Shown piece by piece: positions 49,201-61,556 of a DNA stretch of 64,000 nucleotides. The stretch's first letter is position 1, and each line of letters begins with the position of its first letter. The notes under the pieces were generated by a model. The model had not been told where the DNA came from. It saw only the letters and a list, made by a program, of their open reading frames with translations, and searched no databases. The translations under genes and the position numbers were made by a program. The DNA comes from Anseranas semipalmata (Eukaryota > Chordata > Aves > Anseriformes > Anseranatidae), in contig VXAA01001143.1 of the NCBI GenBank assembly GCA_013399115.1, positions 7,420-71,419 on the forward strand. Reading direction: 5' to 3'.

Positions 49201-50113
49201 AAGCAAGCAAGGAGGCAAGAAAGAAATTGCTTTTCTGGTTGTCCTGCAGTAACTCTGGGCGCTATGATCTGGAATAAATCTCACGATACAGAAAACACTA
49301 TGTTTACTGAAAAAATGCACAGTTTGTGGGTTTTAGTCTCAGCAAGACAGATGGAAATAAAATGAAAGAAGAAATCACCAGAGGTCTGTTTAGAAAAGCA
49401 ATATTCAGAAGATCAAAGAAACAACATGTAGATTGTAATGATCATTGTTAGATAATAAAGTCTTTTTTTTTTTGATAAATAGTGCTAACATATGCTGAGA
49501 AAACCTGGGCTCACAGCTCCCTTTTATCTCATTCTAGTCACCTACTTTTTAACAATATTGAAATCACAATGTTCAAACCACTCGGCTCCAAAAGGATCAT
49601 CTTATCAAGAGGTGATAATAGCAACCAGGGCCATGCCGATTTGTAGCTAATGGTACAAAATTTTGACCTGGACTCAGAACGTCTCAAAGCCTTTGGATAC
49701 CAGGGCTGAGACCTTGGCACGACCTCATTGCAAAATAAAGGTTAACAAAAAGATCCAAAATGGACCTGCACTGACAGGTCTTTAGAATGAGGCTGTGCAT
49801 TTATGCAGTAATCCAGTTTGAATTCAGATCTTGCATATAGCTGGAAGACAGATTTCTTTTTCTTTTTTTTCACTTTGACTGCTGCAAAAGATTTTTCAGT
49901 GGAGGGGCAGATCCATGCATAAGGAATGTAAGCCTACAGAGAACAGGTTTGCTTTACCAGTTGCCCTTCACAGACCTGTTAGGAATAGTCTGTGAACCCC
50001 TGGGAGCTTTCATCGCAGAGTCTGTAAATGACGGCTGTATAATTTTAGGATGGGTGTGTGGTTATTAGATTAGTAATAGCATTAACTCATTTCTTATTGT
50101 GTTTGTCTTTCAG
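46275..50113. other. Non-coding stretch with GC-rich patch
   Basis: 48430-48880 is GC-rich and has overlapping open frames on both strands, but no coherent exon. T-rich tracts near 49090 and 49460. No repeats recognised. Confidence 0.4.
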
Positions 50114-50172
50114 GGGAGGAATTAATGGAGGCAGGATTATTTTCAGAATGGGGATTCTGTGGGTGACAGCAG
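50114..50172 (+). other. Candidate short exon with strong splice signals
   Basis: Pyrimidine-rich TGTTTGTCTTTCAG ends at 50113 and CAGCAG|GTATGTG gives a good donor at 50173. The 59-base segment is open in one plus frame (reads GGINGGRIIFRMGILWVTA). Its length is not a multiple of three. Could be an exon of a non-coding or untranslated transcript; no family recognised. Confidence 0.25.
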
Positions 50173-53100
50173 GTATGTGCTTGTTGGTGAGAAAGGTGTC
50201 GAGAGTGGGGACACAGAGTCAGGGTCCCAGAGGATGCAGGACTAACATCCTGGCAGGAAAGAAATGGAGCTCATCTAAGTGAAAAACACCGCTTGTTTGG
50301 AAGGAAGAGTATAATGCCCCGGGTATAAAATTCAGGGTAATGGACGTGCTGTTACATAGTTCCTAACTTCAGTACTGCCTTTGCAAATGCTTCTTTCTGG
50401 GGAATGAGTGAGACTAAGCCTTTTCATGGTAGGAAGCACACTGGGAAATGTCTTGTTTTGAACAATATCCCCATTGGTGATGCCCCCAGGTACTGCAAGT
50501 CTCAGCTAAGCACGGTCAGCTAAATGCGGTGATGACTGGGGAGTCTGCAAAAGATATTGCACAGCCTAATGCAGCCACTCTGGAAGGTACTGCCATTCAT
50601 GAAAGCACTGCAAGCACTGAGATTTTAACACTTTGCTACCATTAATATCCTTCCAGCACCAATTCCACACATGGCAAATCTCTGGTGCTGTACTGATAGG
50701 TAGCACAAAGCCGGCATGAAGAAACCCCACAGCTGAAAAACCTGCATGATTAAAATACAAAGACAAATACATACATTGCAGATATCCTTCAATAATCACA
50801 TAAGCCTGGCTGTTTTGTCTTTCTCTAGTAAAGGGGTATCCTTTTGAGTGATCTGGGTTCCATGGATACCATGAGCAGCTCCAACTTTGTGCCTTTAATG
50901 CTTGCACTGTAAAAAACGCTGTTTAAATATTCATGCTGACCTTAGAAAGCTATCCACTTGGCCATCTGGAGGACTCCCATACCCCATCCAGTAGTATTTT
51001 ATTTTGAAGGATATATTCTGATCACACTGACTAGGCTAAATAGACTATTGGTCCATTTGTTTTGTAACTGCCATTTAGTTACCCCTCAGGATGTCAGCTC
51101 AATTTATCAGGGTGGAGGTGAACGAATTCTCCAATAAAAATATAGATAAATATGACCAAGTGTTGCATGCGGTTAGGAGGTTACTCATTCCCACTGTCGC
51201 TGCTGTGACTGGAAGTGACCTTGTCTGTAACTCTGTGACCTTGCACCTTGTGATTCACATGAAAATTCAAAGCAAAACCCTGCCAGGTCAGAGTGAGAAG
51301 CCAGCCTTGTGTTTAAGAAAAAAGAGATTTGCTTGTTATGGCAGTGCTGGGGCTGAGTACCATACAGAGACACGGAGTGTATAATGTCCCGGGCTAATGG
51401 GAAAATGAATGGAGAGGGAAGACGCTTATTTAATTTGAAGTGGGAAGGAAAACGAGCATGTGACAATGTCAGGGGGATGTCCAGGAAGAGGAGGAAATGC
51501 TACGCACAGCAGAGCACCAAAGGCGTCACAACCCTGCACAGGGTCTTGCGAGGAAGGGCCAGCTCCTCAGGGCTGCCTGCCTCTGCTTGCTTGAGATGGG
51601 AACAGAAAAGGGCCCCAGTTTCATTGCCCAAATTCCAAAAAGGCACTATCTGGAGTAGGTGAAGGATGGTCCCACAGCCATCATAGTTCTCCAAGGGCAA
51701 TTCCACTGTCTAGGGATCTGCAAAGTCACCCAAAACGCATGCGTTAGCAAAAGCTATTTGCTGTACACTCTCCTGTTCCTGAAACACTCCACCAGCATCG
51801 CTAATGCAAGGTTAGATGAATTGCTCACGATCAACAATGTTTATTTTGGCCTTTTCTCTCCAGTTTGGGTGTGGGGGCAGTGGTGATGGTGCTATTTGGC
51901 TGATTTATTTATATTAGGAAGGAGGGTGGAGGAAGGGGGCGTATATCCATGGTCACGCTGACTTTTTCAAGCTGCTTTGGAAGAAAGTGCGTGCTTAATT
52001 TGCATTCAAACTGCATCTCTGGTTCCTATCTCTCAGAAATGCTTGAATAGATTGTGGTGTGTACAAACCTGGCAATAACTCCAAGCTGGACTGACAAGAG
52101 TTAGGAAACACTGCTTAATTCTTCCATTTCATTTTACTTTTCTGGTCTTGGAGAGAATTTTATTCTTTGCTGCTTGATCATTTTCCCTGTGATTCATGTC
52201 CTTTCAGGAAATTGTAATTGACAAAAATAAAGCACTTTGATTGTTATTTAGTGAGCTCCAGCTAAATTCACACAGTCCTGCTTAAGAATCTATGCCTTCC
52301 ATGCCGCATTTGTTTTAAGCTTCCAGCCTCCTCTAGACAGATTTTTTTCCTGTGCAGGCACAAAAGCACTTTAGTCAGCACAAATTTGGAGGTAGAACAA
52401 AAAGCCTGTAATAGCATATCTCATGCTGCTATCAATTTTCCACCAGTGGAGCACTTTGGTACATGAAGTCCTTTGTCTATATTCAGAAGTCAGCTTCGGT
52501 GACATTACATGAGCAACTACAACATTATAGCATGTTCCACACTGTTTTGAATTGTAACTTAAAAAAAATAAAATAAAATAAAGAAAGGATGTCTTGGAAT
52601 GCAGCCAGGGCATAATGATTTCAATTCTGAAGAAATCCGACAACCAATTACACTAAATTCAACATTTTCATGTACTGTAAGTTTAAAATCTCCTCTAATC
52701 AAATAGGGAAACCCTTTTCCCCCATTATGCTATGGTTTTAGTTACCGGTAGGCCTCTAAAATCTGTTTCTGCTTAAAAAGAAACCCTGAAAGGTTATATT
52801 TACTATATGTATGAAAAAGGGTTGAATCATACAATTATATATTTTAGAATACTAAAGCGATATAAAAGAGACTAATCATGATCCCAAATTCAATTTTCAA
52901 ACCTTTAATTGATCCCATCCCAAAGGTAACATTCTATCTTAATTGCCATACTGAAATGGTTGCAATTACGTGAAATAAAACTATTCATTGGTAACTGGAA
53001 AAAGTCTTCTCATTAAGCAGATGACGGCCAGCCTTGAAAATAGTTGATTGCAAAAGGATGCAACCACTTTGCTTATATTTCCTTTTCTGGTTAAACTCTC

Positions 53101-53970
53101 CTTCACATATGTTGAGTCAGTTCCAAAAAACCACACACACACAACAGCAAATTGAAGATAGTACCGCGGCGTGTGTCTGTGCTCCCTGCACCTTCTTTGG
53201 GCAAAGCTGCTACCTTGTAGGGGGGAAGAAAGGGCCAGAAGGAAAAATGGCTTCAGGGCTGATCTGCCGTGTTGGCAGGCACTGGGGAGCACAGCACACC
53301 GTGTTGTCTACACGGTGCTTCGTGGGAAGGGAGCTCCTCTGGAGATGCTTTAAACCCTGCTCCAAACAAACTCGGGAAATAATTGCTGCAAGCTGGGCTG
53401 TCGTGTCAGCCTTGTGAAAAGTTAAACCCCTGCCACAATGAGAGCAAGATGAAAGGCCCTTGGAACCGAGTGATACAAATGTAATGATTTTCTCTCCTCC
53501 TTGGCAGCACGACACTGAAAAAGGTGGTGACCATGAGCCCAGGGAGAACTTAATTCCCTGTTAAAATCGGAAGTTGTGCTATGAGGTACGTATAGATAGT
53601 CCTGCTTGTATAGGTGTCACACAAGGCAGGACTACGAAAGGTCAGTGTCCTTTCTGTTTGTTTGTCTGCTTGTACAAAAGCAAAGGAAACTTACAGTGTT
53701 CCAGAGGTGACAGTAGATGTTGATGAAGCAAGAAGACCGTCAGCTTTTTTATTATTGCCAAGAGAGATTGAGCCACTCTCAATTTGATATCAACACCTGT
53801 GTCACTTGGAACACCGCCTCACTGGATGCAGATAACACGTAAATAGTCATGAGGCGGTTACTCATTACTATGACTATTATTATTCAACTTCTATAAGATA
53901 CAACTGTCTAGCAGAGACAGAGGCATGTCCGTAAGAGATGGCTAGAATTAGAAACAAGGCACGAGACGTT
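50173..53970. other. Non-coding stretch
   Basis: No gene recognised. (AAAAT)n tract at 52561-52583. 52150-52320 is AT-rich with TGTAATTGACA and similar cores. Confidence 0.45.
52561..52583 (+). repeat. (AAAAT)n tract
   Basis: Short A-rich simple repeat. Confidence 0.9.
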
Positions 53971-53974
53971 CAGC

Positions 53975-54190
53975 TGCGATGGCAGCAGATCACTGGAACA
54001 AACTATTGCAGAGACAAGAAAAGTATCCCTCTTTTTTTCTTTGGTCTCATCTCAACGAGGCTGGATGTTTTTCCAGAATGCAGACTCCGGTTGAACATAC
54101 ACCACTCTCCTCCACTTGGGAATAAAAAGATGAAGGTCTACAGCCTGTGGCATACAAGAGATCAGACTAGATGATTTAAAGGTCCAGGCT
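53975..54190 (+). mobile_element. Old CR1 3' end fragment
   Basis: 'gatcactggaacaaactattgc' (split; parallels 'gcactggaacaggctgcc') at 53987-54008 and 'gatcagactagatgatttaaaggtcc' at 54160-54185 (parallels 'ggactagatgatctttaaggtcc') bracket about 200 bases in the expected order. The octamer array is missing or decayed. Confidence 0.55.
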
Positions 54191-54589
54191 TAAATACACA
54201 ACAGAAACATCTTCCAAGTAACTCTCCGAGTAAATCCATCACATGGAAGTATTGGAAATAGCCCCCTTCTACAACATGGAAAGTTTCCACGATGAGTATC
54301 ACCATCTCTCCATTCGGGTGCAGGTTTGGAGCTCTGTTGACTTTGGGACTGTATAAACTCCGTGAAAGGACAGTCCCTATCTCAAATAGTTGATGTTGTT
54401 TGAGTAAAAGGCGAGATAAAGTAGAAACAAACAGATACAAGCAGATGGGAAGCACAAGGTAAGACTGAAATGATTATGTGTTTAATAAGCATCAACTGCA
54501 GCATGCCAGCTGTAGATTCTCAGTAAAACTCTTGTATGTGTTGGTTAAGTACTTTGCTTCTATACCAGCAAATACCAGGCCTCTGGACA
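54191..54589. other. Non-coding spacer between CR1 fragments
   Basis: Nothing recognised. Confidence 0.5.
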
Positions 54590-54768
54590 TGCCCATCCCA
54601 TCAATGTTCAAGAGGCATTTGGATAATGCCCTTTGTAATATGCTTTAACTTTTGGTTAGCACCGAAGAGGTCAGACAGTTGGACTTGATCTCTGATGGTC
54701 CCTTCCAACTGAACTAAACTAAACTAAACTAAACTAAACTAAACTAAATTAAACTATTCTATTCATCT
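54590..54768 (+). mobile_element. CR1 3' end fragment, intermediate age
   Basis: 'caatgttcaagaggcatttgg', then 'atgctttaacttttggttagc', then 'cagttggacttgatctctg' and 'gtcccttccaact' is the 3' UTR of an avian CR1 subfamily, different from the copy at 31369. The normal terminal octamers are replaced by an expanded AACTA array that runs into 'attctattc'. Confidence 0.8.
54712..54756 (+). repeat. (AACTA)9 microsatellite in a CR1 tail
   Basis: Nine five-base units; the eighth is AATTA. It has grown exactly at the CR1 'ccaactgaacta' terminus. Confidence 0.95.
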
Positions 54769-54799
54769 ATACATGCTTATACACACTTATGATACACAC

Positions 54800-54912
54800 C
54801 TAGGAGATACAGTAGAAGTGATGTAGGTGCCTAAGAGTTTCTATTTCCCTTTAACAAATGGACTTAGATGCCCAATGGGACTTAGCTGTCCAAGTCATTT
54901 AGACATGCCAAT
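54800..54912 (+). repeat. Ancient 'ttaggcacctaa'-type interspersed repeat, copy 2
   Basis: 'gatgtaggtgcctaagag', then 'atggacttagatgcccaatg', then 'ggacttagctgtccaagtca' has the internally repetitive wording of the repeat at 22844-22936. Family not named. Confidence 0.4.
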
Positions 54913-56819
54913 GCAAGCCAAGTATTGCCTATATATATCTTTAAACATCTGAGCCTTTGAATTGCAGTGCTATGTCGTGATGAATAAATGCCTACTTGGA
55001 CATAGAACAAAGATATCTGACTAGCTGAATAGGCAGCATTTGAATTGTACAGAACATACAGATATTCTGCTAAATGAATGGCTGTTCACTCGCTTGATCA
55101 ATAGGAAAAATTGCTCTTTCTCTTTCTGAGCACACAGTATTTGCAGTAAGGAGGACATGTATATAAACCCAAAAAATCTATTTCACAAGCTCTTGAGCAG
55201 ACTTGTGAAAATGGAACCAGTGCATCTTTTTGTTGATGAAATCTTCAGTAGTGATTCAGACAGAAATCATCAGTAGTCCTACAAACACTCAGGATCTGCA
55301 CTTGTCCTGAAGCACGCAGCCTGGTAAACCAGCATTCCAAGTCTGACCTACTTCTGTCCCCACCTCGTTGCATCAGACCTAAATCTTGGTCCTGCATTTG
55401 GTCTGGAAAATGGTTGTGAATACAAATCATTCCAGGCACTGCTTATAGATTCAGAAAGAGTTTCAGTTACGTATTCATTTGAACCCAGTGCACTTGGGAA
55501 ATTCAGGGACTCTGAGGTCAAGCAAAATTTTTCCTCTAGCAAAATCAATGCACTTTTTGAGTAAATCAGCTTTGGAAGTGCTTTGTATTTCTGTGGAGGA
55601 TTACTCTTCACCCAAAGAGATGGCAAAATGCAGCACAAAATTAGCACCTGAAACTTTCCCAAACTTTACTAAAATAGAAGTGAAAGGCCGTACTCTTAGT
55701 TTGCAGTAGCTGGTGCAGATCAGCTGTATGACAATTACCGTGCAGATCAGCAATGCCTGAGGTTGTTTAGCTGGCTGACCCACCTCTCCTATTGATCATT
55801 CTTGCAGCTGAAATCATCACGATACCATTTCTTCTGATGTAAAAAGCAAGCAAACGAAATGTCGACAACTTCAAATACAACAAAAGCACAGAGCACTACC
55901 CAGTTTGTTTTCAGAACACTTCTAAGAAATCTCTCTGAATGTCATGGGATTTGAACATCATTTCAGGTTTGCATTTCTGCTCTAGCATACAGAAGACTTC
56001 CTTTGGATAGTGGGGGGAATTCTTTTGTATCGGTGCCCTTGGTCCTAATGTCACTTACGGCTGAGCCAGCACCAATCCAGGACTGACTGAAGATGTACCA
56101 CTGCAAGAGACAAGGGTTGCCTAAACTCCTACTTCTGCTGAAGTCTCAAACCAGCCTTAGGCCAAAGTCTAATTTGGGTACACAGTAATACGCTTGCCTT
56201 CTCTGCCAGGTGGATGTCTGATTTATCATTTTCATTAGGTATAGACTTTTGTGAGAGTTTGTTACCCGTTATCAACTGCAACAAAAATATGCAAAGCTCA
56301 GCCTGAGCAAATAAGAGGCAAAACAGGGAATGCTGCCTATGGACAGAGCAAGGTGCTTGACCTCATTTCTCTTCAAGTTAGGATTTGGCAGGCAACATGT
56401 AAAGGAGATAAGTGGGAACCTGGAAGGAGATCAGTGCTGTCTTGGATCTGAAAGAGGACTTTCTTTTTCATTTCAGTCTACTGGTAAAGATGCCTAAACT
56501 GGTACCCTTGTAATTTGAACTTTGGCACCTGACTGCAGTTGCAGTGAGTTTAGTAACCTGCACATCGGACTGTGTTTCACTGCTTTCATCCTTCACCTGT
56601 TCTGTCCTTCCCCAGCTATCACAAGCAGAAATACAGTGGGAAAGAACCTAACCAAGGAAGACAGAGGAGAGAGGATGGTTCAGATTTGCTGAGCAGCCTC
56701 GGATGTGCTGTCCCCATCCTTCTGTACCAATGCAGAACTACAGGCATGCTGTGTAGATGCAGTATTAAAAAACCAGACACACTAATGCTCTGTGCTTCTA
56801 TGTAACATTTACCCACAAA
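54913..56819. other. Non-coding stretch
   Basis: 55348-55709 has open frames on both strands (104 and 76 codons) with no splice context or resemblance. Nothing else recognised. Confidence 0.45.
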
Positions 56820-57000
56820 CATTATTAATCCCAGGTAAATGAAGAGGGTGAGAAGCAGAAAGTGACTTGCTCATGGTAGCTGTGGGCAGCTCAGCACAGC
56901 ACTGTGTTACCGACCAGAGGCCGTGTAGGAAGTCAGGAGCGGAGCTGGAGCTAGACCCCAGCTACTCTGATTCCCACCCTCCTTGTCCAACTCCTGTGCG
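56820..57000 (-). mobile_element. MIR/CORE-SINE-like copy, nearly full length
   Basis: The reverse-orientation order is well kept: 'attattaatcccaggtaaatgaagag', then 'gaagcagaaagtgacttgc', then 'catggtagctgtgggcagct', then 'cggagctggagctagacccc', then 'agctactctgattccca'. This corresponds to (attattatccccatt..cagatga, agagaagttaagtgacttgcc, aaggtcacacagc, cagagc..ggaatagaaccc, agatctcctgattccca). This is the clearest MIR-class copy in the window. Confidence 0.65.
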
Positions 57001-57887
57001 TTGCTGAACCTTTCATCTTAAATCCTCCTCAATGTCTTGAAAGTGCAATATGATAACACTGCTCTGGAAACTCTGCACCCATACGGGGTCATTGCACAAA
57101 ATCCCACATAATAAAGGAGATATTTATGTCCTTTTAGCACAATGAAAGTTAATATTAATCACTAGAAACAGAATTAAACTACAGCACACAAAAGCAGAGT
57201 TAGCTTACTTGGAGTGTAAATTGCATAGTACTCCAAGATGAATGCATGTTGTATTCCTTTCATGGTTATATCTAAAGCTGTGTTTTCTTTAATTTAAATC
57301 TGCTCTACAAAGATTTCAGCCATTTGAAACAAAAGTATCCTTTAAAAAAAGAAAAAAATTGACATGATAGCATCCTTCATGCCAGGCTGGCCCTGTTGTG
57401 ATTTTACATTGAGGGTGCATTTTAATTGATGAAATGTGCTACACAGCACAACTTGAAAAAGTAACAACCTTTAGTTACCATTTGGAAATGTGATGGAGGT
57501 GCCAGAAGTTAAACTCTTAGGACTAAATGAAATAACAGAAGCTCCCTATCCTTTCTTGAAGACGCTCATTAGTTTTCACTTTCTCACATTCTGTTTGCCA
57601 TGGATTTCATCCAAGAATGACGGATGTAGAGTTATTAAGCAAGTGATAGTTTCAAAACTCCAAGTGTCAGTGCTCAGTGTGGAAGCTCAGTTACCTTGCA
57701 GAGGACAAGAGGTTTAAGTACCAGTACCCTGAAGCTGGCATTGTAGCAGAGGGAATGATCACATGGAAAGGTACCGTCAGAACAGTCTGAAAGATGCAAG
57801 TCTGTTATAGGAATGGACAAAATAAACAAATGAGGAATGTTTGGGGAATAATCTGGTATTTTAATGCTCCAGCACACACAGGAAACC

Positions 57888-57914
57888 AAAAAAAAAAAAA
57901 AAAAGGAAAAAAAA
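57888..57914 (+). repeat. Poly-A tract
   Basis: A17-GG-A8. No retrocopy body or CR1/MIR sequence is recognisable upstream. Confidence 0.95.
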
Positions 57915-58125
57915 GAGGAAGGAGTATTAATATTCAGAAGGCAATGGAACAAGTACCTTTTCTTAAACTCAGTCCAAGGGCCAGGATGCAGGGGTATCTC
58001 AGATACTACAAGGCCTCTTTGAGGAATGAGGCAAATCACTGATGTTTCTGATTACGCGCTTAGAAGAGAAATCTGTGTGTACAGGTCACTCTTTTCACTC
58101 ATCTGGGCCTTCTGACATGACCAGA

Positions 58126-58172
58126 CATGGTCCATGGGACATGTACCATGGACACGTACCATGGACACGGTA
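58126..58172 (+). repeat. CCATGG-containing palindromic tandem repeat
   Basis: Two copies of TACCATGGACACG (58144-58156 and 58158-58170), about 14 bases apart. They are preceded by the inverted CATGGTCCATGG, so the segment can fold into a hairpin. Confidence 0.75.
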
Positions 58173-59494
58173 GGAAGGGCTCTGCATAATGAACCTGCTG
58201 GAGAACATGGAGGGCAAAGCCGTACGTCAAAGCCTGGCCTTCAAGTGAGAAACAGAAAAGCAGGCAGTCCATCTGATCTCTCCTTATTTTACCTTCCAAG
58301 TGACATCACCATCACAACTCCCCGTTTCCAAAGATTTATCCATGCCCAGACCTAGATGGATGTTTCATCTGGCCCTGTTCACTTGTATTTCCTGCCACAT
58401 TCTGACACCGAACGACTCAAGCCCATACATCAAATTAGACCCAACCCAATTCCATTAGTTTTTTTTTAAATTACTTTTCCTCATGCTTTCGCACTTGATG
58501 ATTTTGTTCACGAACTAAAGTGGAAGCAAACGCTGGAAAAAGCTGGTTATGTAGTTTTTATTCTGTCTTAGCCGCAGTAAAAGCAAAAAAGGGGTCTGAG
58601 TGAGAAGTCTGTTGCACAGTTTCTAGTTTGATTTCCAGGCTCCAGTGACTTCACGTGTGTCAGCTTAAATCAGACTGCGCAGCTCTGGAAGTCTACCTGT
58701 TCCTGGCAGGCAGCTTGTTTCATATTCCAACTTGAAAGCCATCAGGGTCATATCTAGAACTGAAGTATGACCTCTCCTTCTGTAAGTGTGTGCTTCTCTG
58801 TTAAACTACATGATTCCGCCTGATTGTAAAGATTTGATTTTATTTTTGAGTTAACTTTGAGACTCATTGTTAACATCCAGCCTGGCAATAGTTTAGACTG
58901 GAGGAAACCTTTCAAAACAGAAACCTCTTCCTAGGTTCCTGTTGTTTTCAGCTACAGCAAGGCTTGCAATAGTTTGCCTACATGGAAGCTGAGCCTTGTT
59001 CTCGGATTTTTACAGCCAAACAGCTCAATTTTAAATCTCCATTCACAGCACCCATACACCATTTCTTTCACCTCCATTTAATTCTGTTTCATGCAAACAA
59101 ATTGCTCTTGAATTTCTTATATTCAAGCATCCCTTTCAGCTTCTTTTTGCAAGACAGCTAAAGCAGTGGAAATCTATTTTTGCAACACTGCCTTCTCAGA
59201 AATGAGTTTTGGGCACCATGATTCAGGGATGATATAGATTAATTTGAGATATGTCAAGGGAAAACAAGAATGATTGGAGTTGTAGGTAACATGACCTGGT
59301 TACGGACGTGAGAATTCATCCCTTTCCCCTCTGTATCTTCTTTTTTCATATAAGCAGGCCTTTCTCCTGTTTCCTAAAGCAAATCTCTTTTCGACGTCTA
59401 GTCTCTGACGTGGATAAGAGGCAATGGGATGGCAAGGAAAGACTTTGGCGTTTGAACATCAGCTGTGAAGCACTGAAATAGTTTGTATCAAGAG

Positions 59495-59562
59495 GTCACA
59501 GATTATTCATCACTGGAGGTCTTAAAGATTGAACTGGGCAACATCAGAAAGCTGACTGTGCT
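59495..59562 (+). mobile_element. Old CR1-like fragment
   Basis: 'tcatcactggaggtcttaaag' then 'attgaactgggcaacatc' parallels the 'tcattggaggtttttaag...ttagacaaacatc' stretch near the end of old CR1 ORF2. Confidence 0.4.
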
Positions 59563-60768
59563 TTTGGATATCTGAATGTACTGGGTGACCTCAGGCTTTT
59601 TTCCAGCAAAATTTATGGCAAATCCAGAGAATTTTTTTCTCCGAAGATAGAATTTCATTGCATTTGCCACCAGGCTGGGAAGAGGACCCTTTCAGGGGTC
59701 TTTTCTGGAGGCAAAAAGTTGATTTAAGTGTGTTCGATGCTGTCATGCATGGAAGTTAATAGTTATTCCCATTTGCAGGAGATTTTAAAGCCCCGTTGCA
59801 GCAGATGCTATGATCTGGCAGTTCTCAGCCTTGGCTTTTGTTGCGGCTTTCCCACTTCCTCTGATCTTGTCTTCTTGATCTGCTCTTTTAGGCGCCCATT
59901 GCTGTGCCTTTTCTTTTTTTGGATTCATGCCTGCATCTCAAACTCATCACTATCCTTTCCCATGGGTTTACTGTCAGATCCTTTGTGTACACAGTCATCT
60001 TTCATTGAGGACTTCATACTGTCTCAATTCGCACTCTCTAGCACACTCGTGAGCCCTGACAGTACTCTCCAAATATGTATTTTGCTGGAAGTCCACACGT
60101 GTATTCTTTACTTTTTTAGTCTCCCTATAACCTTAATTATAAATGTAATTAGGTGATGGCGACTATTCCTTGGGAGCTCCCAAGCATGCCCTAATTTATA
60201 GCCCACCATTACTCAGTGCAAGTCGTAGAAAAACCCATTTGCTGGTAGCAGCTGTTGCAGGGCATGGATGGGAAACAAGGTGGCAGGCCATTTCTAGAAA
60301 GGTCCAGAAGAAAATGAGTGTGATTGAACTCTGTGAATGTAACAGAGTGCCTTCAGAAATGGATGAGGGCTGATTTATCTCTGCGCTACCAATTATACCG
60401 TTAGAATTCTTGCCAGTAAGAACTTTTAACATACGGTTTGCTGATGGGTTCATGAAAACAGGGCTGGTTTGGACCCTAAGAAATCCCCTGTGAGGTCCTC
60501 TGACCAAAAGCAGGCTTGTCCCTGGCAGAGGTTTGTCTAGCGTATTCTTTAGCATGCTCTCTTACAGCAGACAACATGGGCATGTCCTAAGGAGATTTTT
60601 TTTTTCTGAATGAAAGACAAGAGAGCAAGGTCTGGAACAAGAACAGCAACAGTGGTAACATCCTATCGAGAATGAAAATGTTTGAGAGCTTCCAGTGGCT
60701 CATTCTCGACAGGTGTAAGAGATGGTGCAGAGCAATGAGTGGGTCTGCATTTGAATTATGAATGGAAG
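59563..60768. other. Non-coding stretch
   Basis: A 142-codon hydrophobic plus frame at 59728-60156 has no recognisable family and is taken as chance. Confidence 0.4.
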
Positions 60769-60769
60769 A

Positions 60770-60812
60770 GAGAATTTCTGTCCCAAAGAGCTTACAGTAG
60801 GGATAAGCAATT
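60770..60812 (+). repeat. Ancient amniote repeat fragment ('agagcttacagt' type), copy 2
   Basis: 'tttctgtcccaaagagctta' followed by 'cagtagggataa' is the diagnostic part of the repeat whose other half is seen at 24457-24522. Confidence 0.4.
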
Positions 60813-61129
60813 TTTGTATCCATTTCTGCTTGAGATTTTTTTAGACTTTGTGATTTGATTTTATCAGTTTGTCCATCTATAATACTGCTCAAATGTATAG
60901 GAAGGAAATGCTTTACAATGGCAGATATTACTGAAAATTGCTGAATGTGGGCTGCAGAGTAACATGCTGATCTTCCTTGGTCCATGACAGGATCGTGTCT
61001 GCCAGGTCAGTACGATTCTGGCCTAACATAGATACATTCAGACTGAATGTACATTCAGATTCAGTTCTAACTCTGTTGTCATGCCCAACTTTCACAGATG
61101 AAACTTGTTAACCCATGGTTAACATTAAG

Positions 61130-61212
61130 GTAATTTACATTTCAGAACAGCCCACTAACATCTTCACTACCTGTGTTATTTCCACTCTGCAGATGAGACA
61201 GAGTGGATGGAC
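61130..61212 (-). mobile_element. Possible MIR-like fragment
   Basis: 'ttatttccactctgcagatg' followed by 'agacagagtggatgg' resembles reverse MIR (ttattatccccattttacagatgagaaac). Short. Confidence 0.3.
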
Positions 61213-61507
61213 GAACTGCTTTCAGGTTCTATTGAAATATGTGGAAAAACTCACACTGACTTCACAAGAAGTTAGATCAAGTTCCAAGGTTGCACGTCAA
61301 CATTCTTCTGAGTGGTCCTGCCTCTGCACAGAGGCCCCTACATCGTGTTACATTCCTCTGCAGAAAAAAAGATGTGGGAATTTTTTACCCTTCCAGAAAC
61401 AGCGCTCTTTGAAAATCGCATTTGTTTTCTCTGTAAGTACCGGAAATAAATGGATGTGAAAAGCTCAACAGTTGACTTTAAACTGCTTCTTATGCTGGTA
61501 TCGTTTT

Positions 61508-61556
61508 GGGGGGGGGTGGGAGGATGGACGACAGGGACGGGGGTGGGGAGGGAGGG
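61508..61556 (+). repeat. G-rich run with G-quadruplex potential
   Basis: A nine-G run starts at 61508. At 61534-61556 five G-runs of at least three are separated by loops of 2, 1, 1 and 1 bases, satisfying the G3+N1-7 rule. Confidence 0.8.

Larger units (their letters stand above)
57001..59490. other. Non-coding stretch
   Basis: No gene recognised; open frames are short. 58440-58560 is AT-rich with no clear repeat signature. Confidence 0.45.

Noticed and set aside
59728..60156. 142-codon hydrophobic plus-strand frame
   Set aside because: Leu/Phe/Ser richness follows from pyrimidine-rich DNA; no transmembrane family or splice signals recognised.
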